A stretch of 39,344 nucleotides of DNA from Planctomycetota bacterium (GCA_021807595.1 JAKBCS010000038.1:1-39344); one strand, 5' to 3'. Counted from the first letter of the stretch, positions 32,059 to 39,225 are shown. Translations and numbers: made by a program. The notes: generated from the sequence alone by a model not told the origin.

Positions 32059-32116
32059 GAGCGGGGGGCGTTCGCCCCCTGAGCGAAGGCACTCAGGGGG
32101 CTAACGCCCCCCGCTC
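32059..32116. repeat. Strong palindrome in the rpsM-rpsK spacer (family B)
   Basis: Arms 32059-32083 and 32092-32116 pair at 24 of 25 bases around an 8-base loop. The left arm reads GAGCGGGGGGCGTTCGCCCC and then CTGAG. It sits inside the ribosomal operon, 5 bases after the rpsM stop in transcription order, and just upstream of the rpsK ribosome site. Confidence 0.92.
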
Positions 32117-32121
32117 AGTGA

Positions 32122-32508
32122 TTAGCCGCGCATTTCCTTGACGCCCTTCTTGCCCGCCACCGTCTTTCGTGGACCCTTACGCGTGCGCGCGTTGGTGCGC
32201 GTTCGCTGTCCGCGAACCGGAAGACTACGGCGATGCCGCAGCCCCCGATAGCATTGAATGTCTTTCAACCGCGCGATGTTCTGTTGAATCGAACGGCGGA
32301 GTGGCCCTTCGACCGTGTAATCGCGGTCGAGAATCGTCGCCAAGCGCGCGATGTCTTCGTCGCTCAGCTCCTTGGCCGGACGCTGTGGATCAATGCGCGC
32401 TTGCTCGCACAGACGCAGGGCCAGCGAGGGACCGACGCCGTAGATGTAGCGCAGCGAAATATGTGTCGGTTTGTCGTTGGGCAAATCGACGCCCAGGATA
32501 CGCGGCAT
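32122..32508 (-). CDS. rpsM: 30S ribosomal protein uS13
   Basis: 128 residues with the normal uS13 sequence: MPRILGVDLPNDKPTHISLRY, IYGVGPSLALRLCEQA, LSDEDIARLATILDRDYTVEG, and the C-terminal CYRGLRHRRSLPVRGQRTRT with the Lys-rich end GPRKTVAGKKGVK. uS13 sits in the head of the small subunit and contacts the P-site tRNA and uL5. GAGGAG lies about 6-9 bases upstream of the ATG at 32508. It follows rpmJ by 15 bases. Nothing in the protein is unusual. Confidence 0.97.
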   Translation of the reverse strand: MPRILGVDLPNDKPTHISLRYIYGVGPSLALRLCEQARIDPQRPAKELSDEDIARLATILDRDYTVEGPLRRSIQQNIARLKDIQCYRGLRHRRSLPVRGQRTRTNARTRKGPRKTVAGKKGVKEMRG

Positions 32509-32523
32509 GATGCTTCTCCTCGA

Positions 32524-32637
32524 TCAACCCTGGCGCTGTTTGTGACGGGGATTGCTGCAAATGACCAGCAGCTTGCCGTGCCGCCGCACCAGCTTGCAGT
32601 TCTCACAGATGCGCTTCACACTCGAACGAACTTTCAT
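32524..32637 (-). CDS. rpmJ: 50S ribosomal protein bL36
   Basis: 37 residues: [20 protein letters not shown] and then [17 protein letters not shown]. The zinc ligands Cys11, Cys14, Cys27 and His32 are all present, so this is the zinc-binding form of bL36. GGGAGG lies about 7 bases upstream of the ATG at 32637 on the minus strand, and a good promoter precedes it. It is the first gene of the rpmJ-rpsM-rpsK-rpsD-rpoA-rplQ transcript, a common bacterial order. In many bacteria infA or secY lies directly before it; here the cluster starts at rpmJ and the upstream neighbour is a divergent DUF1501 gene. Confidence 0.96.
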   Translation of the reverse strand: MKVRSSVKRICENCKLVRRHGKLLVICSNPRHKQRQG

Positions 32638-32683
32638 CGATAGCCTCCCATCAGCAGATCTTATGCCGGAGTAGGAAAGCGTA

Positions 32684-32712
32684 ACTATAGCAATCCACGC
32701 CTACCCCGGCAA
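32684..32712 (-). promoter_or_regulatory. Promoter of the rpmJ-rplQ operon
   Basis: On the minus strand TTGCCG (32712-32707), a 17-base spacer and TATAGT (32689-32684) form a good sigma-70 promoter, 46 bases before the rpmJ ATG. It lies back to back with the promoter at 32746-32774. Confidence 0.6.
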
Positions 32713-32745
32713 GAGGGGAAAACGATTCGCACTCTTGTCGAACGC

Positions 32746-32774
32746 TTGGCAATCGCAACGAGACCGGGTACAGT
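32746..32774 (+). promoter_or_regulatory. Promoter of the DUF1501 gene
   Basis: TTGGCA (32746-32751), a 17-base spacer and TACAGT (32769-32774) lie 67 bases before the DUF1501 ATG at 32842. A TATAAG overlaps the end of the -10 box. Confidence 0.55.
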
Positions 32775-32841
32775 ATAAGAACCTGCCGCCGCGCTTTCCA
32801 CAGCCCGGCGTCCTCCCACCATACGCTCTGGAGTCGCTGTC

Positions 32842-34170
32842 ATGCCGATCGTTCTTGGACCTCGCCATCGCTACTGTGACGGCCTTAGCCGACGTTCCTT
32901 TTTGCAAATCGGCGGTCTCGCGCTGGGCGGATTGACGCTGCCCAACTTGCTGCGCGCCGAAGCCCGCTCCGGAGCCAAGAAATCGGATCGCTCCGTCATC
33001 ATGGTCTATTTATCCGGCGGATTGGCGCATCAGGATACATTCGATCTCAAACCGAGCGCTCCCCAAGAAGTACGCGGCGAATTCAAGCCCATCGCCACCA
33101 ACGTGCCCGGCATCCAGATCGGCGAACTGCTGCCCAACCTGGCCCGCTGCATGGATAAGCTCATTGTCCTACGCTCGCTGGTCGGCCTCCGCGACGAACA
33201 CAGCAGCTTCCAAAGCACAACCGGCTTCGTGATGAACGAGGTCAAGCGCGACGGCAAACCGCACTTCGGCTCGGTGATCGCCAAGATGCAGGGGCCACGC
33301 GATCCCATCGTGCCGCCGTTCGTCGATCTGTTCCCCACCATGCAGCACAAGCCGTATAACAGCCCCAACGCCGGCTTCCTCGGCCGCGCCGCCAGCCCCG
33401 CCAAGCTCGACGGCTCCGACCTGGCCGCCATGAAGCTGCAAGCCCTGACGCTCGATCAACTCAGCGACCGCCGCCGCCTGCTGGAAAAGGTTGACACCTG
33501 GAAGCGCGACGCCGACGGACGCGATCGCACCGGCATGGACGCGATGTACGAACGCGCGTTCGACGTGCTGACCTCGCACAAACTGGTCGATGCCCTGGAC
33601 GTGACGCGCGAGCCGGAGGCCGTGCGCGAGCGCTATGGCCGCGGCTCGACCAAACACCTCGGCGACGGCGCGCCCATGTGGAACGATCAACTTCTGATGG
33701 CGCGCCGTCTCGTCGAAGCCGGCGCGCGCTGCGTGACGGTGGCCTACGGCTTCTGGGACACGCACGGCCAAAATTTCCGCCATCTGAAGCAACATCTGCC
33801 CTTGTTCGATAAAGGTATTTCGGCCTTGGTGGAAGACCTGTACGCACGCGGTCTGGATCGCACCACGACGCTAGTGGTATGGGGCGAGTTTGGCCGCACG
33901 CCGAAGATCAACAAAGACGCCGGCCGCGATCACTGGTCCCGCGTCAACGGCGCTCTCTTGTCCGGCGGCGGCATGCGCACCGGCCAAGTCATCGGCTCGA
34001 CCGACTCCACCGCCGCCGAAGCCAAGGATCACCCCATACCCTACCGCGACGTATTGGCCACCGTTTACCACAACCTCGGCATCGACCCCAACGGCATGGT
34101 CTACGACGTCTCCAACCGCCCCACTCCCATTCTCCCCAGCGAAAACCGCCCCATCGAACGTGTGTATTGA
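32842..34170 (+). CDS. Tat-exported DUF1501 protein
   Basis: 442 residues. The N-terminus has a twin-arginine signal, SRRSFLQIGGLALGGL (16-31), followed by the DUF1501 domain: VIMVYLSGGLAHQDTFDLKP, PGIQIGELLPNLA, DEHSSFQSTTGF, PFVDLFPTMQHKPYN, WDTHGQNFRHLKQHLPLFD, VVWGEFGRTPKIN and GRDHWSR. DUF1501 belongs to the alkaline phosphatase/sulfatase-like superfamily, and many planctomycete genomes encode dozens, often paired with DUF1549/DUF1553 cytochrome proteins. Here no such partner is adjacent. Conserved His and Asp residues (DTHGQN, GRDHWS) suggest metal binding, though the reaction is unknown. The protein folds in the cytoplasm and is exported by the Tat system. Confidence 0.93.
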   Translation: MPIVLGPRHRYCDGLSRRSFLQIGGLALGGLTLPNLLRAEARSGAKKSDRSVIMVYLSGGLAHQDTFDLKPSAPQEVRGEFKPIATNVPGIQIGELLPNLARCMDKLIVLRSLVGLRDEHSSFQSTTGFVMNEVKRDGKPHFGSVIAKMQGPRDPIVPPFVDLFPTMQHKPYNSPNAGFLGRAASPAKLDGSDLAAMKLQALTLDQLSDRRRLLEKVDTWKRDADGRDRTGMDAMYERAFDVLTSHKLVDALDVTREPEAVRERYGRGSTKHLGDGAPMWNDQLLMARRLVEAGARCVTVAYGFWDTHGQNFRHLKQHLPLFDKGISALVEDLYARGLDRTTTLVVWGEFGRTPKINKDAGRDHWSRVNGALLSGGGMRTGQVIGSTDSTAAEAKDHPIPYRDVLATVYHNLGIDPNGMVYDVSNRPTPILPSENRPIERVY

Positions 34171-34177
34171 CGCGATT

Positions 34178-34222
34178 CCCATAAAAGGGTGCTTTCAGAG
34201 CCGCGACCGTGAGGGAGCGGCG
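34178..34222 (+). repeat. Family C single copy
   Basis: CCCATAAAAGGGTGCTTTCA (34178-34197), then GAGCCGCGACCGTGAGGGAG and CGG, starts 7 bases after the DUF1501 stop. It matches the two inverted units of 29015-29129. Bases 34223-34401 hold only a small GC palindrome (CCGCGCGG twice, near 34245 and 34270) and no gene. Confidence 0.7.
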
Positions 34223-34401
34223 TATTGAACCATTTGGAGCGACCGCGCGGGCGAGAGCGACCGTCCGCGCGGCGCATTCATCCCGAACGGCCCTCTTGTC
34301 AAACGCGCTTCAAACTCTGAAGAAAAGCAGTGCAATCGCCGTTGCTACTCCTTTTGCCGATGGGGCGAGGAGAGGCGAGGCAGTTCGTGGACTTTGCCGA
34401 T

Positions 34402-35394
34402 ATGACGACGTGTTTAATCACCGGAGCGACGGGTTTCGTGGGCGGACATCTCGTCGAGGCGTGTGCCGCGCGCGGCTGGAGTCTTCGCGCCCTAGTCCGG
34501 GCCAACAGTGAGACGAATGTACTCCAGCGCGCCAATGTCGCTCTCATTCGCGGCGACCTGACGGATACCGCGGCCGTCCGCCAAGCGTTGCAAGGCGTCG
34601 AGATCGTCTTTCACTGCGCGGCCAAGGTCGGCGATTGGGGGCCGGTCGAAGAGTATCGCGCCGTGAATGTCGAGGCGCTGCGAAACTTGCTCGACGCCTG
34701 CCGCGAACAATCGTTGCAGCGCTTCGTGCATTTCAGCAGTCTCGGCGTCTATGCGGCCCGGCATCACTACGGAACCGACGAAAACGAACCGCTGCCGTCC
34801 CATCACATCGACGGTTACACGCAGACGAAAGTCGAATCGGAACAACTCGTGATGAGTTATTATCGCCAACATCAGCTGCCGGTAGTGGTGCTGCGACCGG
34901 GTTTCATCTACGGCCCGCGCGATCGCACCTTGATGCCGAGGCTGTTGGAGAATCTGCGTCAACGCAAAGTGCGCTACATCGGCGGCGGCAAGCGGGCCAT
35001 GAACTGCATCTACGTCGGCAATCTCATTGAGGCGGCGCTGTTGGCCGTCGATAAGCCGGAAGCGGTCGGACAGATTTTCAACCTCACCGACGGCGAATTT
35101 GTCTCGAAACGACAGTTCATCGACACCATCGTCGCGGGTTTGAATCTCCCGAAGCCGAAGCGCGTCTCGGTACCGTTGTGGCTGGCGCGCTGCTTGGCTT
35201 GGTGGATGGAGCGCGACGCCCGCAAGAAGAATAGTCCTACTCCCCCGCGCCTAACCCAAGGCCGCTTGAAACTGTTCGGTCTCAATCTCGATTTCAGCAT
35301 CGAGAAAGCGAAGCAACGCCTGGGCTATCGGCCGCGTTGGACTTTCGACGACGGCATGCGCGAAACGCTGGCCTGGTATAAGCAGAATGCGTAG
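34402..35394 (+). CDS. NAD-dependent epimerase/dehydratase family protein
   Basis: 330 residues from the ATG at 34402, where the Rossmann motif begins at once (TCLITGATGFVGGHLVEA, 3-20). Other short-chain dehydrogenase features are GDLTD (51-55), HCAAKVGDWG (71-80), the Ser of FSSLGVY (111-117), and the catalytic Tyr139 and Lys143 in YTQTK. LRPGFIYGPRD follows. The extended SDR form with RPGFIYGP and a WxLARCLAW-like helix resembles the 3-beta-hydroxysteroid dehydrogenase/isomerase and dihydroflavonol reductase group. These oxidise or reduce sugars, sterols or hopanoids with NAD(P); the substrate is not predictable. An earlier ATG at 34330 would add 24 residues before the Rossmann fold without a ribosome site. 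No strong ribosome site precedes 34402 either. Confidence 0.88.
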   Translation: MTTCLITGATGFVGGHLVEACAARGWSLRALVRANSETNVLQRANVALIRGDLTDTAAVRQALQGVEIVFHCAAKVGDWGPVEEYRAVNVEALRNLLDACREQSLQRFVHFSSLGVYAARHHYGTDENEPLPSHHIDGYTQTKVESEQLVMSYYRQHQLPVVVLRPGFIYGPRDRTLMPRLLENLRQRKVRYIGGGKRAMNCIYVGNLIEAALLAVDKPEAVGQIFNLTDGEFVSKRQFIDTIVAGLNLPKPKRVSVPLWLARCLAWWMERDARKKNSPTPPRLTQGRLKLFGLNLDFSIEKAKQRLGYRPRWTFDDGMRETLAWYKQNA

Positions 35395-35420
35395 AATGCC
35401 TCAACCCGCAAACCCTTCAT

Positions 35421-35485
35421 GGTTCGCCGCGACGCGCAGCGGAGCGCGGAAGAGTCCCGCGCTCCGCTGCGCGTCGCGGCGAACC
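35421..35485. repeat. Family A palindrome, perfect 29-bp stem
   Basis: Arms 35421-35449 and 35457-35485 are exact complements over 29 bases around a 7-base loop. The left arm starts GGTTCGCCGCGACGCGCAGC and continues GGAGCGCGG. It lies between the epimerase and DJ-1/PfpI genes and ends 7 bases before the GAGGAG ribosome site of the latter. Confidence 0.95.
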
Positions 35486-35503
35486 GAATACGAGGAGCCA
35501 TTG

Positions 35504-36052
35504 ATGGAACTACAAGGAAAGCGCGCGGCAGTGTTGGTCGAGCAACAATACCAAGAAATGGAAATTTGGTATCCGGTTTATCGTCTGCGCGAGGCCGGGT
35601 GCAAGGTGACGCTGGTTGGACCCGAAGCCGGACATACTTATCCGAGCAAACTCGGCTATCCGGCCAAGAGCGACAAAGCGGCCCGCGATGTCTCGGCCAA
35701 CGATTTCGACATCCTCGTCATTCCCGGCGGCTTCGCTCCCGATTTTCTGCGCCGGCACGAGTCGGTAATTCGTTTTGTGAGCGACATGGCCGAACAGGGC
35801 AAAGTCATCGCCGCCATCTGTCATGGCCCGTGGGTGCTGTGTTCGACCCAAGCGCTGAAGGGCAAACGCGCTACTTGTTTTTTCGCTATCAAAGACGATG
35901 TCAGCAACGCTGGAGCGCGTTACGTCGATGAGGAAGTGGTGCGCGACGGCAACCTGATTACCAGTCGGAAGCCCGACGATCTGCCGGCATTTATGCAGGC
36001 GATTTCCCAAGCGGCGCGCGAACTGAAACCGGCAATGGCGGGGGCGCGCTAA
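35504..36052 (+). CDS. DJ-1/PfpI family protein
   Basis: 182 residues from the ATG at 35504, with GAGGAG 7 bases upstream. The class I glutamine amidotransferase-like fold is complete: KRAAVLVEQQYQEMEIWYP (Glu18/20 region), CKVTLVGPEAG, DFDILVIPGGFAPDFLR and the nucleophile elbow AAICHGPWVL with Cys106 and His107. LKGKRATCF and NAGARYVDEEVVRDGNLITSRKPDDLPAF end it. The second half is typical of the PfpI/YhbO subgroup, proposed to act as cysteine peptidase-like, deglycase or glyoxalase-type stress proteins; which activity applies here is open. The gene is bracketed by two perfect family A palindromes, at 35421-35485 and 36057-36122. Confidence 0.92.
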   Translation: MELQGKRAAVLVEQQYQEMEIWYPVYRLREAGCKVTLVGPEAGHTYPSKLGYPAKSDKAARDVSANDFDILVIPGGFAPDFLRRHESVIRFVSDMAEQGKVIAAICHGPWVLCSTQALKGKRATCFFAIKDDVSNAGARYVDEEVVRDGNLITSRKPDDLPAFMQAISQAARELKPAMAGAR

Positions 36053-36056
36053 CGGA

Positions 36057-36122
36057 GGTTAGCCGCGACCCGAAGGGGAGCGCAGGCTTGCTCTCGCGCT
36101 CCCCTTCGGGTCGCGGCTAACC
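36057..36122. repeat. Family A palindrome, perfect 27-bp stem
   Basis: Arms 36057-36083 and 36096-36122 are exact complements over 27 bases with a 12-base loop. The outer part GGTTAGCCGCGAC is as in the other copies, while the inner part reads CCGAAGGGGAGCGC instead of GCGCAGCGGAGCGC, changed on both arms. It starts 4 bases after the DJ-1/PfpI stop and precedes xylA. Confidence 0.95.
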
Positions 36123-36156
36123 AAAGACGAATCCACAACAACGGGGTAATTCATCC

Positions 36157-37323
36157 ATGAGTTCCAACCAGTTCTCTCCCACCAAAGAAGACAAATTCGC
36201 CTTCGGCGTCTGGTGCCTCCAGAACCGAGGCCGCGATCCGTTCGGCGATCAGACTCGTCCGGAATTGCCGGCGCTCGAATGTATCAAGGGCTTGGCCCAG
36301 CGCAACTGCTACGGGTTCGAGTTCCACGATAACGACATTATCCCCTTCGGTGCCAGCACCGCGCAGCGCGAGCAGATCCTCCGCGACGTAAAAAAGGCCA
36401 TCGGCGATTGGGGCATCAAGGCGACGATGGCCACGACGAACACCTTCTATCACCCCGTTTTCAAAGACGGCGCGTTCACCAGCACCGACCCCGCCGTGCG
36501 TCTGTACACGACGCAAAAAGTAATGCGGGCCATCGACGTGGCCGCCGACCTGGGCACGCAACTGTTCGTCTTCTGGGGCGGACGCGAGGGCGTCGAGGTG
36601 GATGCCAGCAAGGATCCGGTCGAGGCGACCAAGTGGTTCCGCGAGTCGATGAACTTTCTGTGCAACTACGTTCTCAGCCAGGGCTACGATATCAAGTTCT
36701 CGATTGAGCCGAAGCCGAACGAGCCGCGTGGCGACCTGTATTTGCCGACCGTCGGCAGCGTCCTCGCCTTCATCGCCACACTCGACCATCCGGAGATGGT
36801 CGGCATCAATCCCGAGACGGCTCACATCAAAATGGCGGGGTTGAATCCCTACCACGAGTTCGCCCAGGCGCTCGATGCCGGCAAGCTGTTCGACGTGCAT
36901 CTCAACGGGCAAAAGCCGCTGCGCTTCGATCAGGATCTCACCTACGGCAGCGACGATTTGAAGGAAGCGTTCTTCACGGCCAAGCTACTCGTCGATCACA
37001 AATATCCCGGAACCATCGGCTTCGACGCCCATCCCTATCGCAGCGAATCCGACCCGTGGGACTTCGTGGACCGCAATATGCGCACCTACAAGATTATGCA
37101 AGCGAAGGTGCGGCAGTTCAACGAAAACAAAGAGATTCAGGATATTCTTAAGGATATTCATGGCGCGAGTGCCAACCTGCGCGGCTTCACGGCGCAATTC
37201 AGCAAGGAATCGGCGCAGAAGCTCAAGGACATGACGTTCGAGCCGGAGAAATTGGCGACGCGCAAACTGCCCTACGAACGACTCGATCAGCTGTTGACGG
37301 AGCTGTTGTTGGGGGTGTTGTAA
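36157..37323 (+). CDS. xylA: Xylose isomerase
   Basis: 388 residues, the length of the short (class I, actinobacterial-type) xylose isomerases. FAFGVWCLQNRGRDPFGD opens the protein; FHDNDIIPFG contains the catalytic His and Asp. FVFWGGREG, FSIEPKPNEPRGD (metal-binding Glu), GINPETAHIKMAG, FDVHLNGQ and GFDAHPYRSESDPWDF supply the remaining metal ligands and substrate contacts. The enzyme interconverts D-xylose and D-xylulose, and D-glucose and D-fructose in vitro, using two divalent metals. No xylulokinase gene lies beside it. The ATG at 36157 has only a weak purine-rich leader (GGGG about 12 bases upstream). The gene is flanked by family A palindromes on both sides. Confidence 0.95.
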   Translation: MSSNQFSPTKEDKFAFGVWCLQNRGRDPFGDQTRPELPALECIKGLAQRNCYGFEFHDNDIIPFGASTAQREQILRDVKKAIGDWGIKATMATTNTFYHPVFKDGAFTSTDPAVRLYTTQKVMRAIDVAADLGTQLFVFWGGREGVEVDASKDPVEATKWFRESMNFLCNYVLSQGYDIKFSIEPKPNEPRGDLYLPTVGSVLAFIATLDHPEMVGINPETAHIKMAGLNPYHEFAQALDAGKLFDVHLNGQKPLRFDQDLTYGSDDLKEAFFTAKLLVDHKYPGTIGFDAHPYRSESDPWDFVDRNMRTYKIMQAKVRQFNENKEIQDILKDIHGASANLRGFTAQFSKESAQKLKDMTFEPEKLATRKLPYERLDQLLTELLLGVL

Positions 37324-37333
37324 GATGACAATC

Positions 37334-37407
37334 CCTCGTTTAGCCGCGACGCACCGCGGAGCGCGTGAGCAGATACGCGCTCCGCTGCGCGTCGCGGCTA
37401 AACGAGG
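37334..37407. repeat. Family A palindrome between convergent xylA and rfbC
   Basis: CCTCGTTTAGCCGCGACGC (37334-37352) is exactly complementary to 37389-37407. The inner arms GCGGAGCGCGT and ACGCGCTCCGC also pair after a two-base bulge, around the loop GAGCAGAT. It begins 10 bases after the xylA stop and ends 9 bases before the rfbC stop. Confidence 0.93.
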
Positions 37408-37416
37408 ACGGTAGGT

Positions 37417-37965
37417 TCAAGTGAACAATTCCGCCTTCGCCAGCGGCAAGCCCTGTGCGTCCTTCGGCGACAACAGCGGGGGGACGGCGTCCCTCAGCGG
37501 CCATCGGATGCCGATTTGCGGATCGTTCCACATCACGGTTCTCTCGCTTTTCGGATCGTAATAATCTGTGACTTTGTAGACGATCTCGGCCCACTCGCTG
37601 ACGGTGTAGAAGCCGTGGGCGAAGCCGGCGGGAACCCAGAGCTGACGGTGATTTTTCGCCGACAAGGTGACGCCGACCCAATGGCCGAAGGTCGGGGACG
37701 AACGGCGAAGATCGACGGCCACGTCGAAGATCTCGCCGGCCACGACGCGGACGAGTTTGCCCTGCGGTTTGTGGATCTGATAGTGCAAGCCGCGCAGCAC
37801 GCCCTGCCGCGAGCCGGAGTGATTGTCTTGCACCATCGGCTGCGCGATGCCTGCCTCTGTGTATTTCTGGGCCTGATACGTCTCCAGGAAGAATCCCCGT
37901 TCGTCTTGAAAAACGCGCGGTTCAATCGAAAGCACTTCGGGAATCGTCGTGGGGATGAACTGCAT
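37417..37965 (-). CDS. rfbC: dTDP-4-dehydrorhamnose 3,5-epimerase
   Basis: 182 residues, normal for RfbC/RmlC. The cupin fold shows IPEVLSIEPRVFQDERGFFLETY, QDNHSGSRQGVLRGLHYQ with the catalytic His, QGKLVRVVAGEIFDVAVDLR with the conserved Lys and Asp, and LWVPAGFAHGFYTVSE. YKVTDYYDPKSERTVMWNDP and IGIRWPL follow. The enzyme epimerises C3 and C5 of dTDP-4-keto-6-deoxyglucose on the way to dTDP-rhamnose for cell-surface polysaccharide. The other rfb genes (rfbA, rfbB, rfbD) are not in the window. An AAGGTGG lies about 5-11 bases upstream of the ATG at 37965. It converges on xylA through a palindrome and diverges from the small gene at 38172. Confidence 0.95.
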   Translation of the reverse strand: MQFIPTTIPEVLSIEPRVFQDERGFFLETYQAQKYTEAGIAQPMVQDNHSGSRQGVLRGLHYQIHKPQGKLVRVVAGEIFDVAVDLRRSSPTFGHWVGVTLSAKNHRQLWVPAGFAHGFYTVSEWAEIVYKVTDYYDPKSERTVMWNDPQIGIRWPLRDAVPPLLSPKDAQGLPLAKAELFT

Positions 37966-38171
37966 GGCACCGCCACCTTCAACGTAAGAGGAAAAGCCGA
38001 CCGATTCGGCTCATTCGGGTTTTGATAGCAGGCGGAGAGTGCGCTGGGAAGGCGAACCCGTCGCCGTCGCTCCCTTGCGATCCACGCCGACTCTCGTAAC
38101 ATAATCTGTCGTAGAGCCTCCGGCGCGAAAGGGGAGGCCGAGTTAACCGTTGAGAGATAGGAATACCGATC

Positions 38172-38339
38172 ATGGTCGAACGCCGCATCGAGTTGAATCG
38201 CCGCTATCATCGTAAAAAAAAGATGGCGAAGCTGAAAGAACGTCTCGCCGCCGCCAAGAGCAATTCCGAACGCGAGACGATCCTGCGTAAGATACACATT
38301 CTCAGTCCGTGGTGGCAAGAACCCGCCGTTCAGAATTGA
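38172..38339 (+). CDS. Small basic protein, DUF6800-like
   Basis: 55 residues: MVERRIELNRRYHRKKKMAK, then LKERLAAAKSNSERETILRK and IHILSPWWQEP near the end. It is Arg/Lys-rich and almost entirely helical until a final IHxLSPWW motif. The sequence resembles the small planctomycete proteins annotated DUF6800, recalled from memory and not checked. An AGGAAT lies about 7 bases upstream of the ATG at 38172, and the codon pattern matches the neighbours, so I believe it is expressed. The basic helix suggests RNA or ribosome contact, but this is only inference. It is followed after 73 bases by the unrecognised membrane protein on the same strand. Confidence 0.7.
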   Translation: MVERRIELNRRYHRKKKMAKLKERLAAAKSNSERETILRKIHILSPWWQEPAVQN

Positions 38340-38412
38340 CGGTTGCGAACGGAAGCGCCCTCGCTTATCTTTGGAGGAGAGGCATTCCACCCACGCATCC
38401 AGGAGCGCTCTC

Positions 38413-39225
38413 ATGTCCACGGAGAACGATGTACCGTTGGGAGACGATTCGCGTCGCTATTACGAGCAACAGTTCGGCGACCGCATTCGCCAAGTGAACA
38501 AAGGCCGAGGCGCGACGCCGAAAAGCAACTCCGAGGGCTCCAACTGGAGTAGCCGCGCCGGTTGTGGAGGCGGAGCGGTGGCGGCGTTTGTCATCATCCG
38601 GATCGTGATTGCCCTGTTTCGCGTGTCGTCGAGTCATTCGTCCCAGAATTACTCGAATCCGGATCCGACCGCGTTTCATCAAGATCTGGATCGGTTGCTC
38701 CAACAGAACCGCGAGCAACAGGGCGATCTGCCGGTACCCGTCGATGGGGCAGCCAAGGGAATCGGCTTGATCCAGCTCGTGGGCAAGGAAGACATCCCGC
38801 TGCCGAAAGGTCTGTGCTATCGCATCCACCGAGAGAGCCTAGGACCGGGAAACTCGCCGGGCAAACATATCCTCCAACTTCTGGACCCCGACGCACGCGC
38901 CCTTCTCATTCGTTCGGCGGAGGGAAACGAACTCCTGCCTCAAGAAGAGAAGGATTTGCTCGAAGCCTTGGACGATGTGTTATACGAGAATAACTTTTAC
39001 GACGCGGTCGTCTTTCGCAACGTGCCCGGAGTGGCCATCTGGCGATTGCTCGGCGACATCGGCTCGCCGCGTTCCAATCGCCAGCTCCTCGAAAAGTGCT
39101 ATCCTCAACAAATCGTGCCGCTCGACAAGCGCGACAAGTTAAACGATCGAGACCGGGCGCGCTGGAAAGAGCAGGCGCAGGAAGATCTGGACAAGGCCAA
39201 GGCGGAAGACCGGCGCGCCAAGTAA
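38413..39225 (+). CDS. Unrecognised single-pass membrane protein
   Basis: 270 residues from the ATG at 38413, which has AGGAGC 6 bases upstream. A polar N-terminus with GRGATPKSNSEGSNWS is followed by a membrane helix at about 52-70 (GGGAVAAFVIIRIVIALFRV). Then comes a soluble domain of about 190 residues with PLPKGLCYRIHRESLGPGN, HILQLLDPDARALLI, EEKDLLEALDDVLYENNFYDAVVF and GVAIWRLLGDI. It closes with a charged helix, LDKRDKLNDRDRARWKEQ, and an Asp/Lys/Ala-rich end. I do not recognise the domain. The gene lies between the small basic protein and moaE, all on one strand with 73 and 54 bases between them, so they may share a transcript. Function unknown. Confidence 0.7.
   Translation: MSTENDVPLGDDSRRYYEQQFGDRIRQVNKGRGATPKSNSEGSNWSSRAGCGGGAVAAFVIIRIVIALFRVSSSHSSQNYSNPDPTAFHQDLDRLLQQNREQQGDLPVPVDGAAKGIGLIQLVGKEDIPLPKGLCYRIHRESLGPGNSPGKHILQLLDPDARALLIRSAEGNELLPQEEKDLLEALDDVLYENNFYDAVVFRNVPGVAIWRLLGDIGSPRSNRQLLEKCYPQQIVPLDKRDKLNDRDRARWKEQAQEDLDKAKAEDRRAK

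Noticed and set aside
34223-34401. Short coding region or promoter between DUF1501 and epimerase genes
   Set aside because: Only a small GC palindrome is visible, and no -35/-10 pair or ribosome site supports a gene.
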